Shown here: piece by piece, positions 22,653 through 30,958 of the stretch | How the letters are laid out: every line of letters starts with the position of its first letter | Numbering within the stretch: the stretch's first letter is position 1 | Origin: Pseudoclavibacter chungangensis | Lineage (GTDB): Bacteria > Actinomycetota > Actinomycetes > Actinomycetales > Microbacteriaceae | Direction: 5' to 3' | Assembly: GCF_013410545.1 (NCBI RefSeq) | Contig: NZ_JACCFV010000001.1 | Location: 186,001-250,000 of the forward strand | DNA: 64,000 nt | Program-made: the position numbers and the translations under genes | The notes under the pieces: model-generated | The model's database searches: none | What the model saw: only the letters and a program-made list of their open reading frames with translations | Told to the model about the DNA's origin: nothing

Positions 22653-23878
22653 CGGACACCCCCGCGGGCGCGCTGCTCGTCGAGCGCCGTCCGCAGCCGG
22701 CGCACGCCCTCCACGATCCGCTCCGGCGTCGAGGTCGCGAACGACACACGGAGCGCGTCGCGGAACGCACCCGAGTTCGAGAAGGCGGGGCCGGGGATGA
22801 ACGCGACACCGTGCCGCAGCGCGGTCGGGAACAGCTCCTCGGTGTCGATCACCGCGTCCTCGCCGAGCAGTGTGAGCCACAGGAAGAACCCGTCCTGCGG
22901 GTCGGTCGTCGTCACGCGGTCGCCGAGCAGTTCGCGGACGGCGCGGACGAGCGCCTCCTTGCGTTCGCGGTACACGCGGCGGAGGCGTTCGACGTGCGCG
23001 TCGAGGTCGCCCTCGGCGAGGTAGTCGGCGACGACGTGCTGCATGGGCACGCTCGTGCACGTGTCCATGGCCTGTTTCGCGTTGATCGCGAGGCGGCGCA
23101 GTTCGGGCGCGAGCTGCATCCAACCGATCCGCAGCCCGGGGGCGAGGACCTTCGAGAACGTGCGCACCCGGATGATCCGCGCGTCGTCGGGGCGCAGCTC
23201 GGCGAATCCGGGCACGTGCTCGCCGTCGAAGCGGAGCGCGCCGTAGGGATCGTCGTCGATGATGACGGCGTTCCACTCGTCCGCGAGTTCGAGCAGGCGA
23301 CGACGGCGTGCCTCGCTCAGCGTCGTCCCCGACGGGTTCTGGAAGTTCGGGATCGTGTAGATCGCCTTCGGCACCTGTCCCGTGCGGGCGACGAGCTCGG
23401 GGAGGGCCTCGACGACGAGCCCGTCGGCGTCGATCGGCGCCTCGAGCACGCGTGCCTGGTAGCTGAGCGCCGTCCCGATGCCGTTCGTGTAGGTCGGCGA
23501 CTCGACGACGACGAGGTCGCCCGGATCGACGACGAGCTTGAACGCGATGTCGAGCCCCTGCATGCCGCCGGTCGTGATGAGCAGGCGATCCGGGTCGGCG
23601 TGCTCGCCGTGCCGTTCGAGGTAGGCGGCGAGCTGGGCGAGCAGTTCGGGTTCGCCCTCGGTCGCGCCGTAGTCGAATCGACCTGCGGCGGGTGCCTGGA
23701 ACAGGCGCGCGAAGTCGGCCTCGGGGATGAGTTCGGCGTTCGGAGCGCCCATCGCGAAGCGCACGATGTCGTGCCGCTGGCTCGCGAGGAGCGAGGTCGA
23801 CGAATCGATGACGGAGCCGTTCAGCTGCGTCGTGCGGTCGGCGAGGCGGGCGCGCTGCCCGGAAGCGGCGGTGAGCAC
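22649..23878 (-). CDS. PLP-dependent aminotransferase, class I/II (2-aminoadipate/valine-pyruvate-like)
   Basis: A 409-residue fold-type I aminotransferase of the LysN/MocR-related group. Landmarks are RFDYGATEGEPELLAQLAAY, TTGGMQGLDIAFKLVVDPGD, YTIPNFQNPSGTTLSEARR, the aspartate/tyrosine pair IIDDDPYGALRF and the PLP lysine in VRTFSKVLAPGLRIGW. GTG at 23878 is chosen because AGGAGG lies six bases upstream; the longer frame is Arg/Pro-rich. It is the first gene of an operon with the peptidase and MFS transporter, and divergent from a LysR regulator. The three together suggest uptake, hydrolysis and transamination of an N-substituted amino acid, which is inference. Confidence 0.88.
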   Translation of the reverse strand: MLTAASGQRARLADRTTQLNGSVIDSSTSLLASQRHDIVRFAMGAPNAELIPEADFARLFQAPAAGRFDYGATEGEPELLAQLAAYLERHGEHADPDRLLITTGGMQGLDIAFKLVVDPGDLVVVESPTYTNGIGTALSYQARVLEAPIDADGLVVEALPELVARTGQVPKAIYTIPNFQNPSGTTLSEARRRRLLELADEWNAVIIDDDPYGALRFDGEHVPGFAELRPDDARIIRVRTFSKVLAPGLRIGWMQLAPELRRLAINAKQAMDTCTSVPMQHVVADYLAEGDLDAHVERLRRVYRERKEALVRAVRELLGDRVTTTDPQDGFFLWLTLLGEDAVIDTEELFPTALRHGVAFIPGPAFSNSGAFRDALRVSFATSTPERIVEGVRRLRTALDEQRARGGVR

Positions 23879-24169
23879 GGTGGACCTCCTGGGGTCGAGG
23901 GCGATCGGATCGCGGCGTCGGGGCGTGCACGGACGACCGTGTCCGCGCACACCCGTGCGCCTCCCGTCGATGCGCGGCGCGGAGGCCGGATCGGACTCGA
24001 ACCCGGTCGACATGTCACTCCCTCGTGATGTCCCGCCGGGCGACCCGGCGTGTGATCAGGCTACGAAGACATACTCTTTCGACCAACGGGGTGCGACTGA
24101 TCTGTATTCATTAGCCCAACTTCACGGTCGGATCGATCCCGATCCGATCGGACTCGAGGGGAGCGGCGC
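23879..24169. promoter_or_regulatory. Divergent control region between aminotransferase operon and LysR gene
   Basis: 291 bp between divergent starts. The part 24058-24130 is markedly AT-richer than its surroundings (AGACATACTCTTTCGACC, TGTATTCATTAGCCC) and probably carries the promoters. LysR sites (T-N11-A) can be drawn there but none is strong enough to name. Confidence 0.45.
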
Positions 24170-25069
24170 ATGCTCGACGTCAGGCGACTCGCGCTGCTGC
24201 GCGAACTTGACGCCCGTGGCAGCCTCGCCGAGGTGTCCCGCGCACTCGGCATCTCGTCGTCCGCGATCACGCAGCAGCTCGGGAAGCCCGAGGCCGAGGC
24301 GGGCCTGCAACTGCTCGAGCCCGTCGGGAGGACGGTGCAGCTCACGCCCGCCGCGAAGCTCCTTGCGCGCCGCGCGGACGAGATCGCCGAGGTACTCGAA
24401 CGCGCCGAGGCCGAGCTCGAGCACCGCCGCAGCCGCGTCCAGGGCGTCGTGCGATTCGCCGCGTTCAGCACCTTCGCGCTGCGCTACCTTCCCGAGGTGC
24501 TGCGCCGCACGGCCGCATCGCACCCCGACGTCGTCGTCGAGTTCACGCAGGTCGAGCCGTTCGAGGAGCTCGCGGCGGTCGCGGGACGGCGCGCGGACAT
24601 CGCGGTGACCGACGAGTATCCGCGCATCCCGCGACGCGTCGAGGGTGGGATGACGCGGATCCGCCTGCTCGAGGACCCGCTGGCCGTCTACACGCCGGGT
24701 CCCGTCGACTCGATCGAGGCACTGCAGGAGCTGCAGTGGGTGCTCGAGCCCGAGGGGAGCGACGCGTGCACGTGGGCGCACCGCGTGTGCCGTGAGGCGG
24801 GCTTCGAGCCGCGGCTCCGATTCGAGTCGCCCGACCTGCGCGTGCACCACGCGCTCGTCGCGGCGGGCGAGGCGGCCGCGTTCCTGCCCTCGATGGTGTT
24901 CAGCGGACCGTGGGCATCGCTCGCGGAGCCCGCCCATCGATTCGCGTGGCCGATCGAGGACGACGGCGAACTGCATCGCGACGTCTACGCCGTCACGCGT
25001 CGGGGTGGCGAGTTGCGTCCCGCGGTCGGCGCCGTGCTGCAGCACCTGCGTGACGTCACGGGCGACTGA
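24170..25069 (+). CDS. LysR family transcriptional regulator
   Basis: A 299-residue LysR-type regulator. The N-terminal winged helix is MLDVRRLALLRELDARGSLAEVSRALGISSSAITQQL in two stretches, followed by the linker helix (RRADEIAEVLERAEAELEHR) and the periplasmic-binding-like effector domain starting at VVRFAAFSTFALRYLPEVLR. It is divergent from the aminotransferase/M20/MFS operon and is the likely activator of it, with the amino-acid derivative as possible inducer. ATG has GGGGAGCGGCGC upstream, a weak site. Confidence 0.92.
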   Translation: MLDVRRLALLRELDARGSLAEVSRALGISSSAITQQLGKPEAEAGLQLLEPVGRTVQLTPAAKLLARRADEIAEVLERAEAELEHRRSRVQGVVRFAAFSTFALRYLPEVLRRTAASHPDVVVEFTQVEPFEELAAVAGRRADIAVTDEYPRIPRRVEGGMTRIRLLEDPLAVYTPGPVDSIEALQELQWVLEPEGSDACTWAHRVCREAGFEPRLRFESPDLRVHHALVAAGEAAAFLPSMVFSGPWASLAEPAHRFAWPIEDDGELHRDVYAVTRRGGELRPAVGAVLQHLRDVTGD

Positions 25070-25112
25070 TCACGGCCAGGTGTCGCACGCCCCGTGCGAC
25101 ATGTTCCGTGAC
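25070..25112. terminator. Hairpin between convergent LysR and esterase genes
   Basis: TGTCGCACG (25081-25089) and CGTGCGACA (25093-25101) form a perfect 9-bp stem with a 3-base loop. Outer complementarity (CACGG/CCGTG) may extend it. No T-run. It is suitably placed for both gene ends, but function is inferred. Confidence 0.5.
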
Positions 25113-25163
25113 CTGTCGTCGAGACGCGCCGCTCGGCCGGGCGTCGAGATGCGCGCGGCGCGA

Positions 25164-25868
25164 TCAGACGCAGACGGCGTCGAGCAGCTCGGCGGCGGCC
25201 GCGAGCTCGGCGTTCGTCAGCTCGTGACCGATCGCGGGCTCGACGATCACCTCGGGCGTCGTGTGGGCCTCGAGCCACTGCTCCGTGAATTCGACGGCCG
25301 CGGCCGGGATGACGGGGTCGAGCGCGCCGCGCCCCCACAGGATGCGCGGACGCCGCTCCGCGAGCACGGCATCACCCGGCAGCGGCGCGGGCACGACGAG
25401 GCCCGAGAAGAGGACGGTGGTCGCCACCCGCTCGGGTGCGAGTCGGAGGGCCTGCATCGCCACGATGCCGCCCTGCGAGAAGCCGACGAACGCGAGGCTC
25501 GACGGCGTGACGCCCTCGGCCGCGAGGATCCCGTCGATGCGCGCGAGCACGTCGGTCGCGGCCTGTGTCGCTCCTTCGTCGACGTCGGCGCGGGCCGCGT
25601 CGTGCTCGGCGCCCGCACCGGCCCCGAGCACCGTTCCGTCGCTCGCGAAGCGCAGCGGGAACCACGCGGCACCCGGGATCGGCTCCGGTGCGGCCAGCGG
25701 CGCCCGCAGCGACAGGAACACGGGGCGCGTCCCGAGCCGGTCGGTGATCGCGTGCACATCGGCGTCGTCCGAGCCGAATCCGTGCAGGACGACGACGAGC
25801 GGTCGACCGTCGACGGCGGAAAGGGGCTCGGAGCTCCGCTGCAGCGCGGTCGCGGGCGTGTCAGGCAT
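25164..25868 (-). CDS. Phospholipase/carboxylesterase family alpha/beta hydrolase
   Basis: A 234-residue alpha/beta hydrolase of the PF02230 type. After PLVVVLHGFGSDDADVHAI the nucleophile elbow is GFSQGG, the family-typical GxSxGG. The aspartate is in WGRGALDPVIPAAA and the late histidine in IGHELTNAEL. These enzymes hydrolyse short acyl or lysophospholipid esters. The size equals the family norm. The gene is divergent from the NUDIX-like gene, 72 bp apart. Confidence 0.88.
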   Translation of the reverse strand: MPDTPATALQRSSEPLSAVDGRPLVVVLHGFGSDDADVHAITDRLGTRPVFLSLRAPLAAPEPIPGAAWFPLRFASDGTVLGAGAGAEHDAARADVDEGATQAATDVLARIDGILAAEGVTPSSLAFVGFSQGGIVAMQALRLAPERVATTVLFSGLVVPAPLPGDAVLAERRPRILWGRGALDPVIPAAAVEFTEQWLEAHTTPEVIVEPAIGHELTNAELAAAAELLDAVCV

Positions 25869-25940
25869 TGCGCCACTGTATCGGGCGCAGCTTGCCCGGT
25901 TCCCGCCCCGTGTTCATGCGGGGTACGACAGAATGAGCGC

Positions 25941-26483
25941 ATGACGGTGCGTACCCCCGATCCGGATTCCAGTTGGCTCGGCGACGACGAGCTCGAACTC
26001 ATCCGTCGGCGTGTGCCGATGCTCTACGTGGAGGCGGTGCCGCTGCGCGTCGACGGCGAGGGCCGCGTCGAGCACATCGGCACGCTGCTGCGCGCCGATC
26101 CGACGGGCGTGCTCACGCGCACGTTCGTGACGGGGCGCGTCAACTACGGCGAGGGGGTGCGCGATGCACTCATGCGCCACCTCGAGAAGGACCTCGGCGC
26201 GATGGTGTTCCCGCAGCTCCCGCCGTCGCTCACGCCGTTCACGATCGCGGAGTACTCGCCGTTTCCCGGCTCCCCGCTCCACGACGACCGGCAGCACGCG
26301 GTGGCGCTCGTGTACGCGGTGCCCGTGTCGGGGGACTGCAATCCGCGTCAGGACGCGCTCGAGGTGTCGTGGCTGACGCCGAAGGAGGCGCTCGACCCCG
26401 ACCTGCTCGACGAGATGGAGGGCGGCCGCGGGGCGCTCATGCGTGCCGCGATCAGCCACCTGGGTGCCTACCCGCGCACGTGA
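25941..26483 (+). CDS. NUDIX hydrolase-like DUF4916 protein
   Basis: A 180-residue actinobacterial protein resembling the DUF4916 branch of the NUDIX fold. It begins SSWLGDDELELIRRRVPMLYVEAVPLR, then TGVLTRTFVTGRVNYGEGVRDALMRHLEKDLGAMVFP. This occupies the Nudix-box position but lacks the canonical REUxEE glutamates, so hydrolase activity is uncertain. The end QDALEVSWLTPKEAL resembles the Nudix C-terminal strand. ATG at 25941 follows directly on a short AT-containing leader (GTACGACAGAATGAGC). Function unknown. Confidence 0.8.
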   Translation: MTVRTPDPDSSWLGDDELELIRRRVPMLYVEAVPLRVDGEGRVEHIGTLLRADPTGVLTRTFVTGRVNYGEGVRDALMRHLEKDLGAMVFPQLPPSLTPFTIAEYSPFPGSPLHDDRQHAVALVYAVPVSGDCNPRQDALEVSWLTPKEALDPDLLDEMEGGRGALMRAAISHLGAYPRT

Positions 26484-26543
26484 GGCACGTCCGCCGCGCG
26501 TGAGGCCCACCGGACGCGAGGGCCGGGCCCCGAAGCGACGCGC

Positions 26544-26701
26544 GGCTCCGGCGTCGAGGAGACGCATGGCTCCGGCGTCGAGGAGACGCACGGCTCGGCG
26601 TCGACGAGACGCATGGCTCCGGCGTCGAGGAGACGCATGGCTTCGGCGTCGAGGAGACGCATGGCTCCGGCGTCGACGAGACGCACGGCTCGGCGTCGAG
26701 C
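26544..26701. repeat. 24-bp tandem array (about 6.6 copies)
   Basis: Units GGCTCCGGCGTCGAGGAGAC plus GCAT/GCAC start at 26544, 26568, 26592 (23 bases), 26615, 26639, 26663 and 26687. The array begins 60 bases after the DUF4916 stop and ends about 20 bases before palindrome copy 6. Reverse-strand frames give an LLDAGAMR peptide repeat with no gene-like context. Confidence 0.88.
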
Positions 26702-26722
26702 ATTACCTGAGCCCGGTGCATC

Positions 26723-26773
26723 CAGCCGGGTTGTTGCTACCCGGCCCGGGGCCCGGTAGCAACAACCCGGCTG
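26723..26773. repeat. Intergenic palindrome, copy 6 (no T-run)
   Basis: Arms 26723-26747 and 26749-26773 (CAGCCGGGTTGTTGCTACCC and complement) match except for one apex position. It lacks the A/T flanks of copies 1, 8 and 9. It lies between the convergent DUF4916 and ald genes. Confidence 0.88.
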
Positions 26774-26795
26774 AATGCGGCTCGGCTCCGCGCAA

Positions 26796-26893
26796 GACCG
26801 GCGTCAGACCGGCTTCGGGCCGGCGTCAGACCGGCTTCGGGCCGGGTCCGGACCGGCTCCGGACCGGTTCCGGACCGGCGTCAGACCGGCGTC
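26796..26893. repeat. Short tandem repeats running into the ald stop codon
   Basis: Two copies of a 22-base unit (AGACCGGCTTCGGGCCGGCG plus TC) are followed by 11- to 12-base units of TCCGGACCGG type. The last unit GGCGTCAGACCGGCGTC covers the TGA and the last codons of ald, so the array has grown up to or into the coding end. Confidence 0.75.
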
Positions 26894-27978
26894 GACGCGA
26901 GGTCGTCGAACGCCGCCGCGACACCCGCGTGCACGATCCGGCCGTCGCGCACGTTGACGCCCTGCGCGATCGCCCCGTCCGCGTCGATCGCCGCCTCGGG
27001 CCCGAGATCGGCGAGCCGCAGCACGTACGGCAGCGTCGCGTTCGTGAGCGCCCGCGTCGACGTCTGCGGCACGGCGCCGGGCATGTTCGCGACGCAGTAG
27101 TGCCGGATGCCGTCGACCTCGAACGTCGGCTCCTCGTAGGTCGTCGGGTGCGAGGTCTCGAACGCCCCACCCTGATCGATCGCGACGTCGATGAGCAGCG
27201 CATCGGGCTTGAGGAGTCCGAGCTGCGCGCGGCGCACGACCTTCGGGGCCGCGCGACCAGGCACGAGCACGGCGCCGACGATGACGTCCGCCTGGCGCAT
27301 TTCCGATTCGAGCGTGAGCGCATCGGAGACGAGCACGCGCGCACGTCCCTCGAAGATGCCGTCGAGCTGACGGATGCGCTGCGCGGAGGTGTCGAGGATC
27401 GTCACCTCGGCCTGCATGCCGAGCGCGAGGAGCGCGGCCTGCGTCCCCACCGCGCCGCCACCGATGACGAGTACGCGGCTCGGCGCGACACCCGGCGCGC
27501 CGCCGATGAGCACGCCCTGCCCGCCCGCGGGCCGCATGAGGTGGGCGGCCGCCGCGTGCGCCGCGAGACGGCCGGCGATCTCGCTCATGGGGGTGAGGAG
27601 TGGGAGTCCGGTCTGGTCCTGCACGGTCTCGTAGGCGATCGCGAGCGTGCCCGCCGCGAGCAGCGCCTCGGTGAGCGGCCGGTCCGCCGCGAGGTGCAGG
27701 TAGGTGAACAGCGTGAGGTCGTCGCGCAGGAACCCGTACTCCGACTCGATCGGCTCCTTCACCTTCACGAGCAGCTCGGCGCGCGCCCACGCCGTGGCCT
27801 GGTCGGCGAGTTCGGCGCCCGCATCGACGTACCTGTCGTCGGTGAAACCGGCGCCGTCGCCGGCTCCGGCCTCGACGAACACGGTGTGGCCGTGGGCCAC
27901 GAGCTCGTGGACGCCGGCGGGGGTGAGGCCCACGCGGGCCTCCTGGGGTTTGATCTCCTTGACGACGGAGATGCGCAT
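26881..27978 (-). CDS. ald: Alanine dehydrogenase
   Basis: A 365-residue NAD-dependent L-alanine dehydrogenase (alanine + NAD to pyruvate + ammonia + NADH), of normal length. It starts MRISVVKEIKPQEARVGLTP with the family KExKxxExRV pattern. The substrate-binding KVKEPIESEYGFLRDDLTLFTYLHLA follows, and the Rossmann motif is VIGGGAVGTQAALLALGMQA near residue 175. TSHPTTYEEPTF and HYCVANMPGAVPQTSTRALT are further hallmarks. It is the last gene of the transaminase/dehydrogenase run, 42 bp after it. There it can regenerate pyruvate and release ammonia. Confidence 0.95.
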   Translation of the reverse strand: MRISVVKEIKPQEARVGLTPAGVHELVAHGHTVFVEAGAGDGAGFTDDRYVDAGAELADQATAWARAELLVKVKEPIESEYGFLRDDLTLFTYLHLAADRPLTEALLAAGTLAIAYETVQDQTGLPLLTPMSEIAGRLAAHAAAAHLMRPAGGQGVLIGGAPGVAPSRVLVIGGGAVGTQAALLALGMQAEVTILDTSAQRIRQLDGIFEGRARVLVSDALTLESEMRQADVIVGAVLVPGRAAPKVVRRAQLGLLKPDALLIDVAIDQGGAFETSHPTTYEEPTFEVDGIRHYCVANMPGAVPQTSTRALTNATLPYVLRLADLGPEAAIDADGAIAQGVNVRDGRIVHAGVAAAFDDLASTPV

Positions 27979-28020
27979 GGTCGTGCCTTTCGTGTGCGTG
28001 GGGTGGGTGGTCGGACGGGA

Positions 28021-29499
28021 TCAGGCCGATGGTCTGCGGGCGATGTTGTAGAAGCGGATCGACTCGTACTCCTCGACCCCCTCGGCGCCGCCCTCGCGGC
28101 CGAGGCCCGATTGCTTGACGCCGCCGAACGGCGCGGCCGCGTTGGAGGGGACGCCCTGGTTGATGCCGACGAGTCCGGTCTCGAGGCGGTCGGCGACGTC
28201 GAGTGCGCGGTCGAGGGACTCGGTGAACACGTAGCCCGCGAGGCCGAACTCGGTCGCGTTCGCGCGTTCGATCGCCTCCTGCTCGCTCGTGAACTTCTGG
28301 ATCGCGGCGACGGGACCGAAGATCTCCTCGTTCGCGACGTCGGCGTCCGCGGGCACGCCCTCGATGAGCGTCGGGGCGAAGAAGTGCCCGGGCCCGTCGA
28401 CCGCCACGCCGCCCGTCCGGAGGCGCGCACCGCGCTCGACGGCGTCCGCGGTGAGGGCCGTCATGTGTTCGACCGCGCGCGCGTCGATGAGCGGACCGAG
28501 GCCGATGCCCTCGGCGAGCCCCGCGCCGACGGCGACGCCCGCGAGGCGTTCGGTGAGTGCATCGGTGAAGTCGCGCGCGATGCCCGACTGCACGTAGATG
28601 CGGTTCGCGGCGATGCAGGACTGGCCGCCGTTGCGCATCTTCGCGGCGAACGCGCCGTCGACGGCACGTTCGAGGTCGGCGTCGTCGAACACGATGAGGG
28701 GCGCGTTGCCACCGAGCTCCATCGAGGTGCGCAGGACGCGGTCGGCGGCGATGCCGAGGAGCGTGCGGCCGACGGGCGTCGATCCCGTGAACGACACCTT
28801 CCGGACGCGCTCGTCGCGCAGCACGGCCTCGCTGAACGCGCTCGACGAGGACGTCGTGACGACCTGCACGAGCTCGGCAGGGACGCCCGCGCGGCGTGCG
28901 AGGTCGACGGCGAGGTACGTCGTGAGCGGGGTCGCGGTCGCGGGCTTCACGAGCGCGGCGCAGCCCGCCGCGATCGCGGGCGCGATCTTGCGCGTCGCCA
29001 TCGCGAGCGGGAAGTTCCAGGGCGTGATGAGCACGGCGAGCCCGACCGGGGCGCGGCGGGTGAGGATGCGCGCATCGCCCTTGGGGGCGTCGCGGTAGCC
29101 GCCGCCGGGGCGGACGGCCTCCTCCGCGTACCAGCGCACGAAGTCGCTGCCGTACGCCACCTCGGCGCGCGCCTCCGCGAGCGGCTTACCCATCTCGCGG
29201 GTGATGAGGTGCGCGAGGTCCTCGCCGTACGCGACGAGCAGCTCGTACCAGGCGTGCAGCACGTCGGCGCGCTCGCGGGGGGAGGTGCGCGCCCACGCGG
29301 TGCCGGCGCGATCGGCGGTGCCGAGCACGTCGAGCGTCGCGGGCACGTCGAGGTCGGGGACGGTCGCGATGCGCTCGCCCGTCGCGGGGTCGTCGACGGG
29401 GATGCCGTCGGCACCGAGCCCGAGGTCGGCGACGACACGGTCGGCGCGCGCGAGGCTCCCGGCGTCGTGCGCGGTGGGCGTGGTCGTCGTCGAGCTCAT
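28021..29499 (-). CDS. gabD: NAD(P)-dependent succinate-semialdehyde dehydrogenase
   Basis: A 492-residue complete aldehyde dehydrogenase. Seen in order are ITPWNFPLAMATRKIAPAIA, FTGSTPVGRTLLGIAADRVL, the catalytic glutamate in MELGGNAPLIVFD, the nucleophile Cys in NGGQSCIAANRIYV and the C-terminal PFGGVKQSGLGREGG. These match the succinate-semialdehyde dehydrogenase subgroup. Its ATG overlaps the TGA of the upstream transaminase (ATGA), so they are translationally coupled. It would oxidise the semialdehyde made by that enzyme. Confidence 0.92.
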   Translation of the reverse strand: MSSTTTTPTAHDAGSLARADRVVADLGLGADGIPVDDPATGERIATVPDLDVPATLDVLGTADRAGTAWARTSPRERADVLHAWYELLVAYGEDLAHLITREMGKPLAEARAEVAYGSDFVRWYAEEAVRPGGGYRDAPKGDARILTRRAPVGLAVLITPWNFPLAMATRKIAPAIAAGCAALVKPATATPLTTYLAVDLARRAGVPAELVQVVTTSSSSAFSEAVLRDERVRKVSFTGSTPVGRTLLGIAADRVLRTSMELGGNAPLIVFDDADLERAVDGAFAAKMRNGGQSCIAANRIYVQSGIARDFTDALTERLAGVAVGAGLAEGIGLGPLIDARAVEHMTALTADAVERGARLRTGGVAVDGPGHFFAPTLIEGVPADADVANEEIFGPVAAIQKFTSEQEAIERANATEFGLAGYVFTESLDRALDVADRLETGLVGINQGVPSNAAAPFGGVKQSGLGREGGAEGVEEYESIRFYNIARRPSA

Positions 29500-30791
29500 C
29501 GCTGCTCCTCCGACGCGACGACCTCGTCGATGGCGCGGACGAAGGCGCGCACCTCGTCGTCGCTCGTGACGAACGGCGGGCTGATCTGCAGGGTGTTGCC
29601 GCGCAGGGGGCGCGTGATGTAGCCGAGGTCGACGAGCGCGTCGGTCACGCGGTCGTTCGCGATCTCGGGGACGAGCTGGACGCCGCCGAGGAACCCCGCG
29701 ACGCGGACCTCGGCGACCCCGGGTCGACGTGCGGCGAGCGTGTCGAGCTCGTCGCGCAGCAGCGCCTCGAGTTCGACGACGCGCGGCAGCAGGCGTTCCT
29801 CGTCGAGCAGGTCGAGGTGCCGGAGGGCGACCGCGGCGGCCGTCGCGTGCCCCGCGTAGGTGGAGCCGAAGCGCAGCACGGGCGTGTCTGGGGAGTCGAC
29901 GTAGAACGGCTGCCAGATGCGCGGGTGCACGAAGACGCCCCCGAGGGGCAGGTAGCCGGACGTGACGCCCTTCGCGAAGGTCACGAGATCCGGCTCGAGG
30001 CCGTAGCGCTCGGAGGCGAACATCGTCCCGGTGCGCCCGAAACCGGTGATGACCTCGTCGACGATCAGGAGGATGTCGTTCTCGCGGCAGATGGTCGAGA
30101 TCGCCTCGAGGTAGCCGGGGGCCGGCGGATTCATGCCGCCCGTGCCCTGGATCGGCTCGGTGACGATCGCGGCGATCCGCTCGGGGCCGATCTCCGCGAT
30201 CTGCCTGGCGAGGAGCTCGGGGTCGTCGGCGCTGACGAGCGCCGTCTCGGGCACGAGCGACTCGGTGCCGAGCCCCTCGCGGTTGAACGGGAGGCCCGCG
30301 ATCGACGTCCCGAAGGCGTGCAGCCCGTGGTAGGCGTGCTCGCGGCTCACGATGATCGTCTTCTCGGGGCGTCCCTCGCGCTGCCAGTGGCGGCGCGCGA
30401 GCTTGCAGGCGACGTCGATCGCGTCCGATCCGCCCGAGCCGAAGATGACCTTCGGGTCGTCGATCGGGGCGATGTCGGCGAGCCGTTCGGCGAGGGCGAG
30501 TGCCTTGTCGTTCGCGAAGCGCGCGAACACGTGGTACTGCTCGAGGCGGTTCATCTGCTCGAACGCGGCCTGCGCGAGTGCGGGGTGCGCGTGTCCGACG
30601 TTCGCGTGCCAGAGGCCCGCCGTTCCGTCGTAGAGGCGCTGCCCGTCGACGGTCGTGACGAACGAGCCATCGCCGCGGTCGATCACGATCTGGCGGCCGA
30701 GGACGCTCGGCACGTGGGCCTGGGCGGGCCAGAGCGCGGGACCCGTGAGGATCTCGGGCTGCGCGGTCGCGGTGGAGAGGGGAGACGTCAT
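29496..30791 (-). CDS. Class III aminotransferase, omega-amino acid:pyruvate type
   Basis: A 431-residue PLP enzyme of the ornithine/GABA aminotransferase family. It has YDGTAGLWHANVGHAHPALA, the phosphate-binding GSGGSDAIDVACKLAR, EHAYHGLHAFG, the DEVITGFGRTG aspartate and the PLP lysine in TFAKGVTSGYLPLGGVFV. The features lean to the pyruvate-dependent omega-transaminases rather than to GabT. It sits with a semialdehyde dehydrogenase and alanine dehydrogenase, so a GABA or beta-alanine role with pyruvate as acceptor is likely. The start is 167 bp downstream of the LysR stop, with inverted repeats between. Confidence 0.9.
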   Translation of the reverse strand: MTSPLSTATAQPEILTGPALWPAQAHVPSVLGRQIVIDRGDGSFVTTVDGQRLYDGTAGLWHANVGHAHPALAQAAFEQMNRLEQYHVFARFANDKALALAERLADIAPIDDPKVIFGSGGSDAIDVACKLARRHWQREGRPEKTIIVSREHAYHGLHAFGTSIAGLPFNREGLGTESLVPETALVSADDPELLARQIAEIGPERIAAIVTEPIQGTGGMNPPAPGYLEAISTICRENDILLIVDEVITGFGRTGTMFASERYGLEPDLVTFAKGVTSGYLPLGGVFVHPRIWQPFYVDSPDTPVLRFGSTYAGHATAAAVALRHLDLLDEERLLPRVVELEALLRDELDTLAARRPGVAEVRVAGFLGGVQLVPEIANDRVTDALVDLGYITRPLRGNTLQISPPFVTSDDEVRAFVRAIDEVVASEEQR

Positions 30792-30860
30792 CGGCTTGCT
30801 CCTTCCGGGCGGTCCGGTCGCGGTGCGGCCGGGGGCGTGCGTCGGTGCACGGCCAGCACC

Positions 30861-30921
30861 CTCACGCTACGACGCATCCATGCGTGAGGAGAAGTGACAC
30901 TTCCTGACCATGATCTGTCAC
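30861..30921. promoter_or_regulatory. Two inverted repeats upstream of the transaminase operon
   Basis: CTCACGC (30861) and GCGTGAG (30882) form a 7-bp inverted repeat with 14 bases between. Just beyond, GTGACA (30894) and TGTCAC (30916) form a second with 16 bases between. Both lie 70-130 bases before the transaminase start in the least GC-rich part of the gap. They are candidate sites for the LysR regulator encoded upstream. Confidence 0.5.
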
Positions 30922-30958
30922 TCGAACTGACGTGTCGTTGGTGCCTCGCGCGCGCCGG

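Noticed and set aside
26544..26701. Possible repeat-protein gene (LLDAGAMR-type peptide repeats)
   Set aside because: The frames exist only because the 24-base unit lacks stops. There is no credible start or ribosome site, and one 23-base unit shifts the frame.
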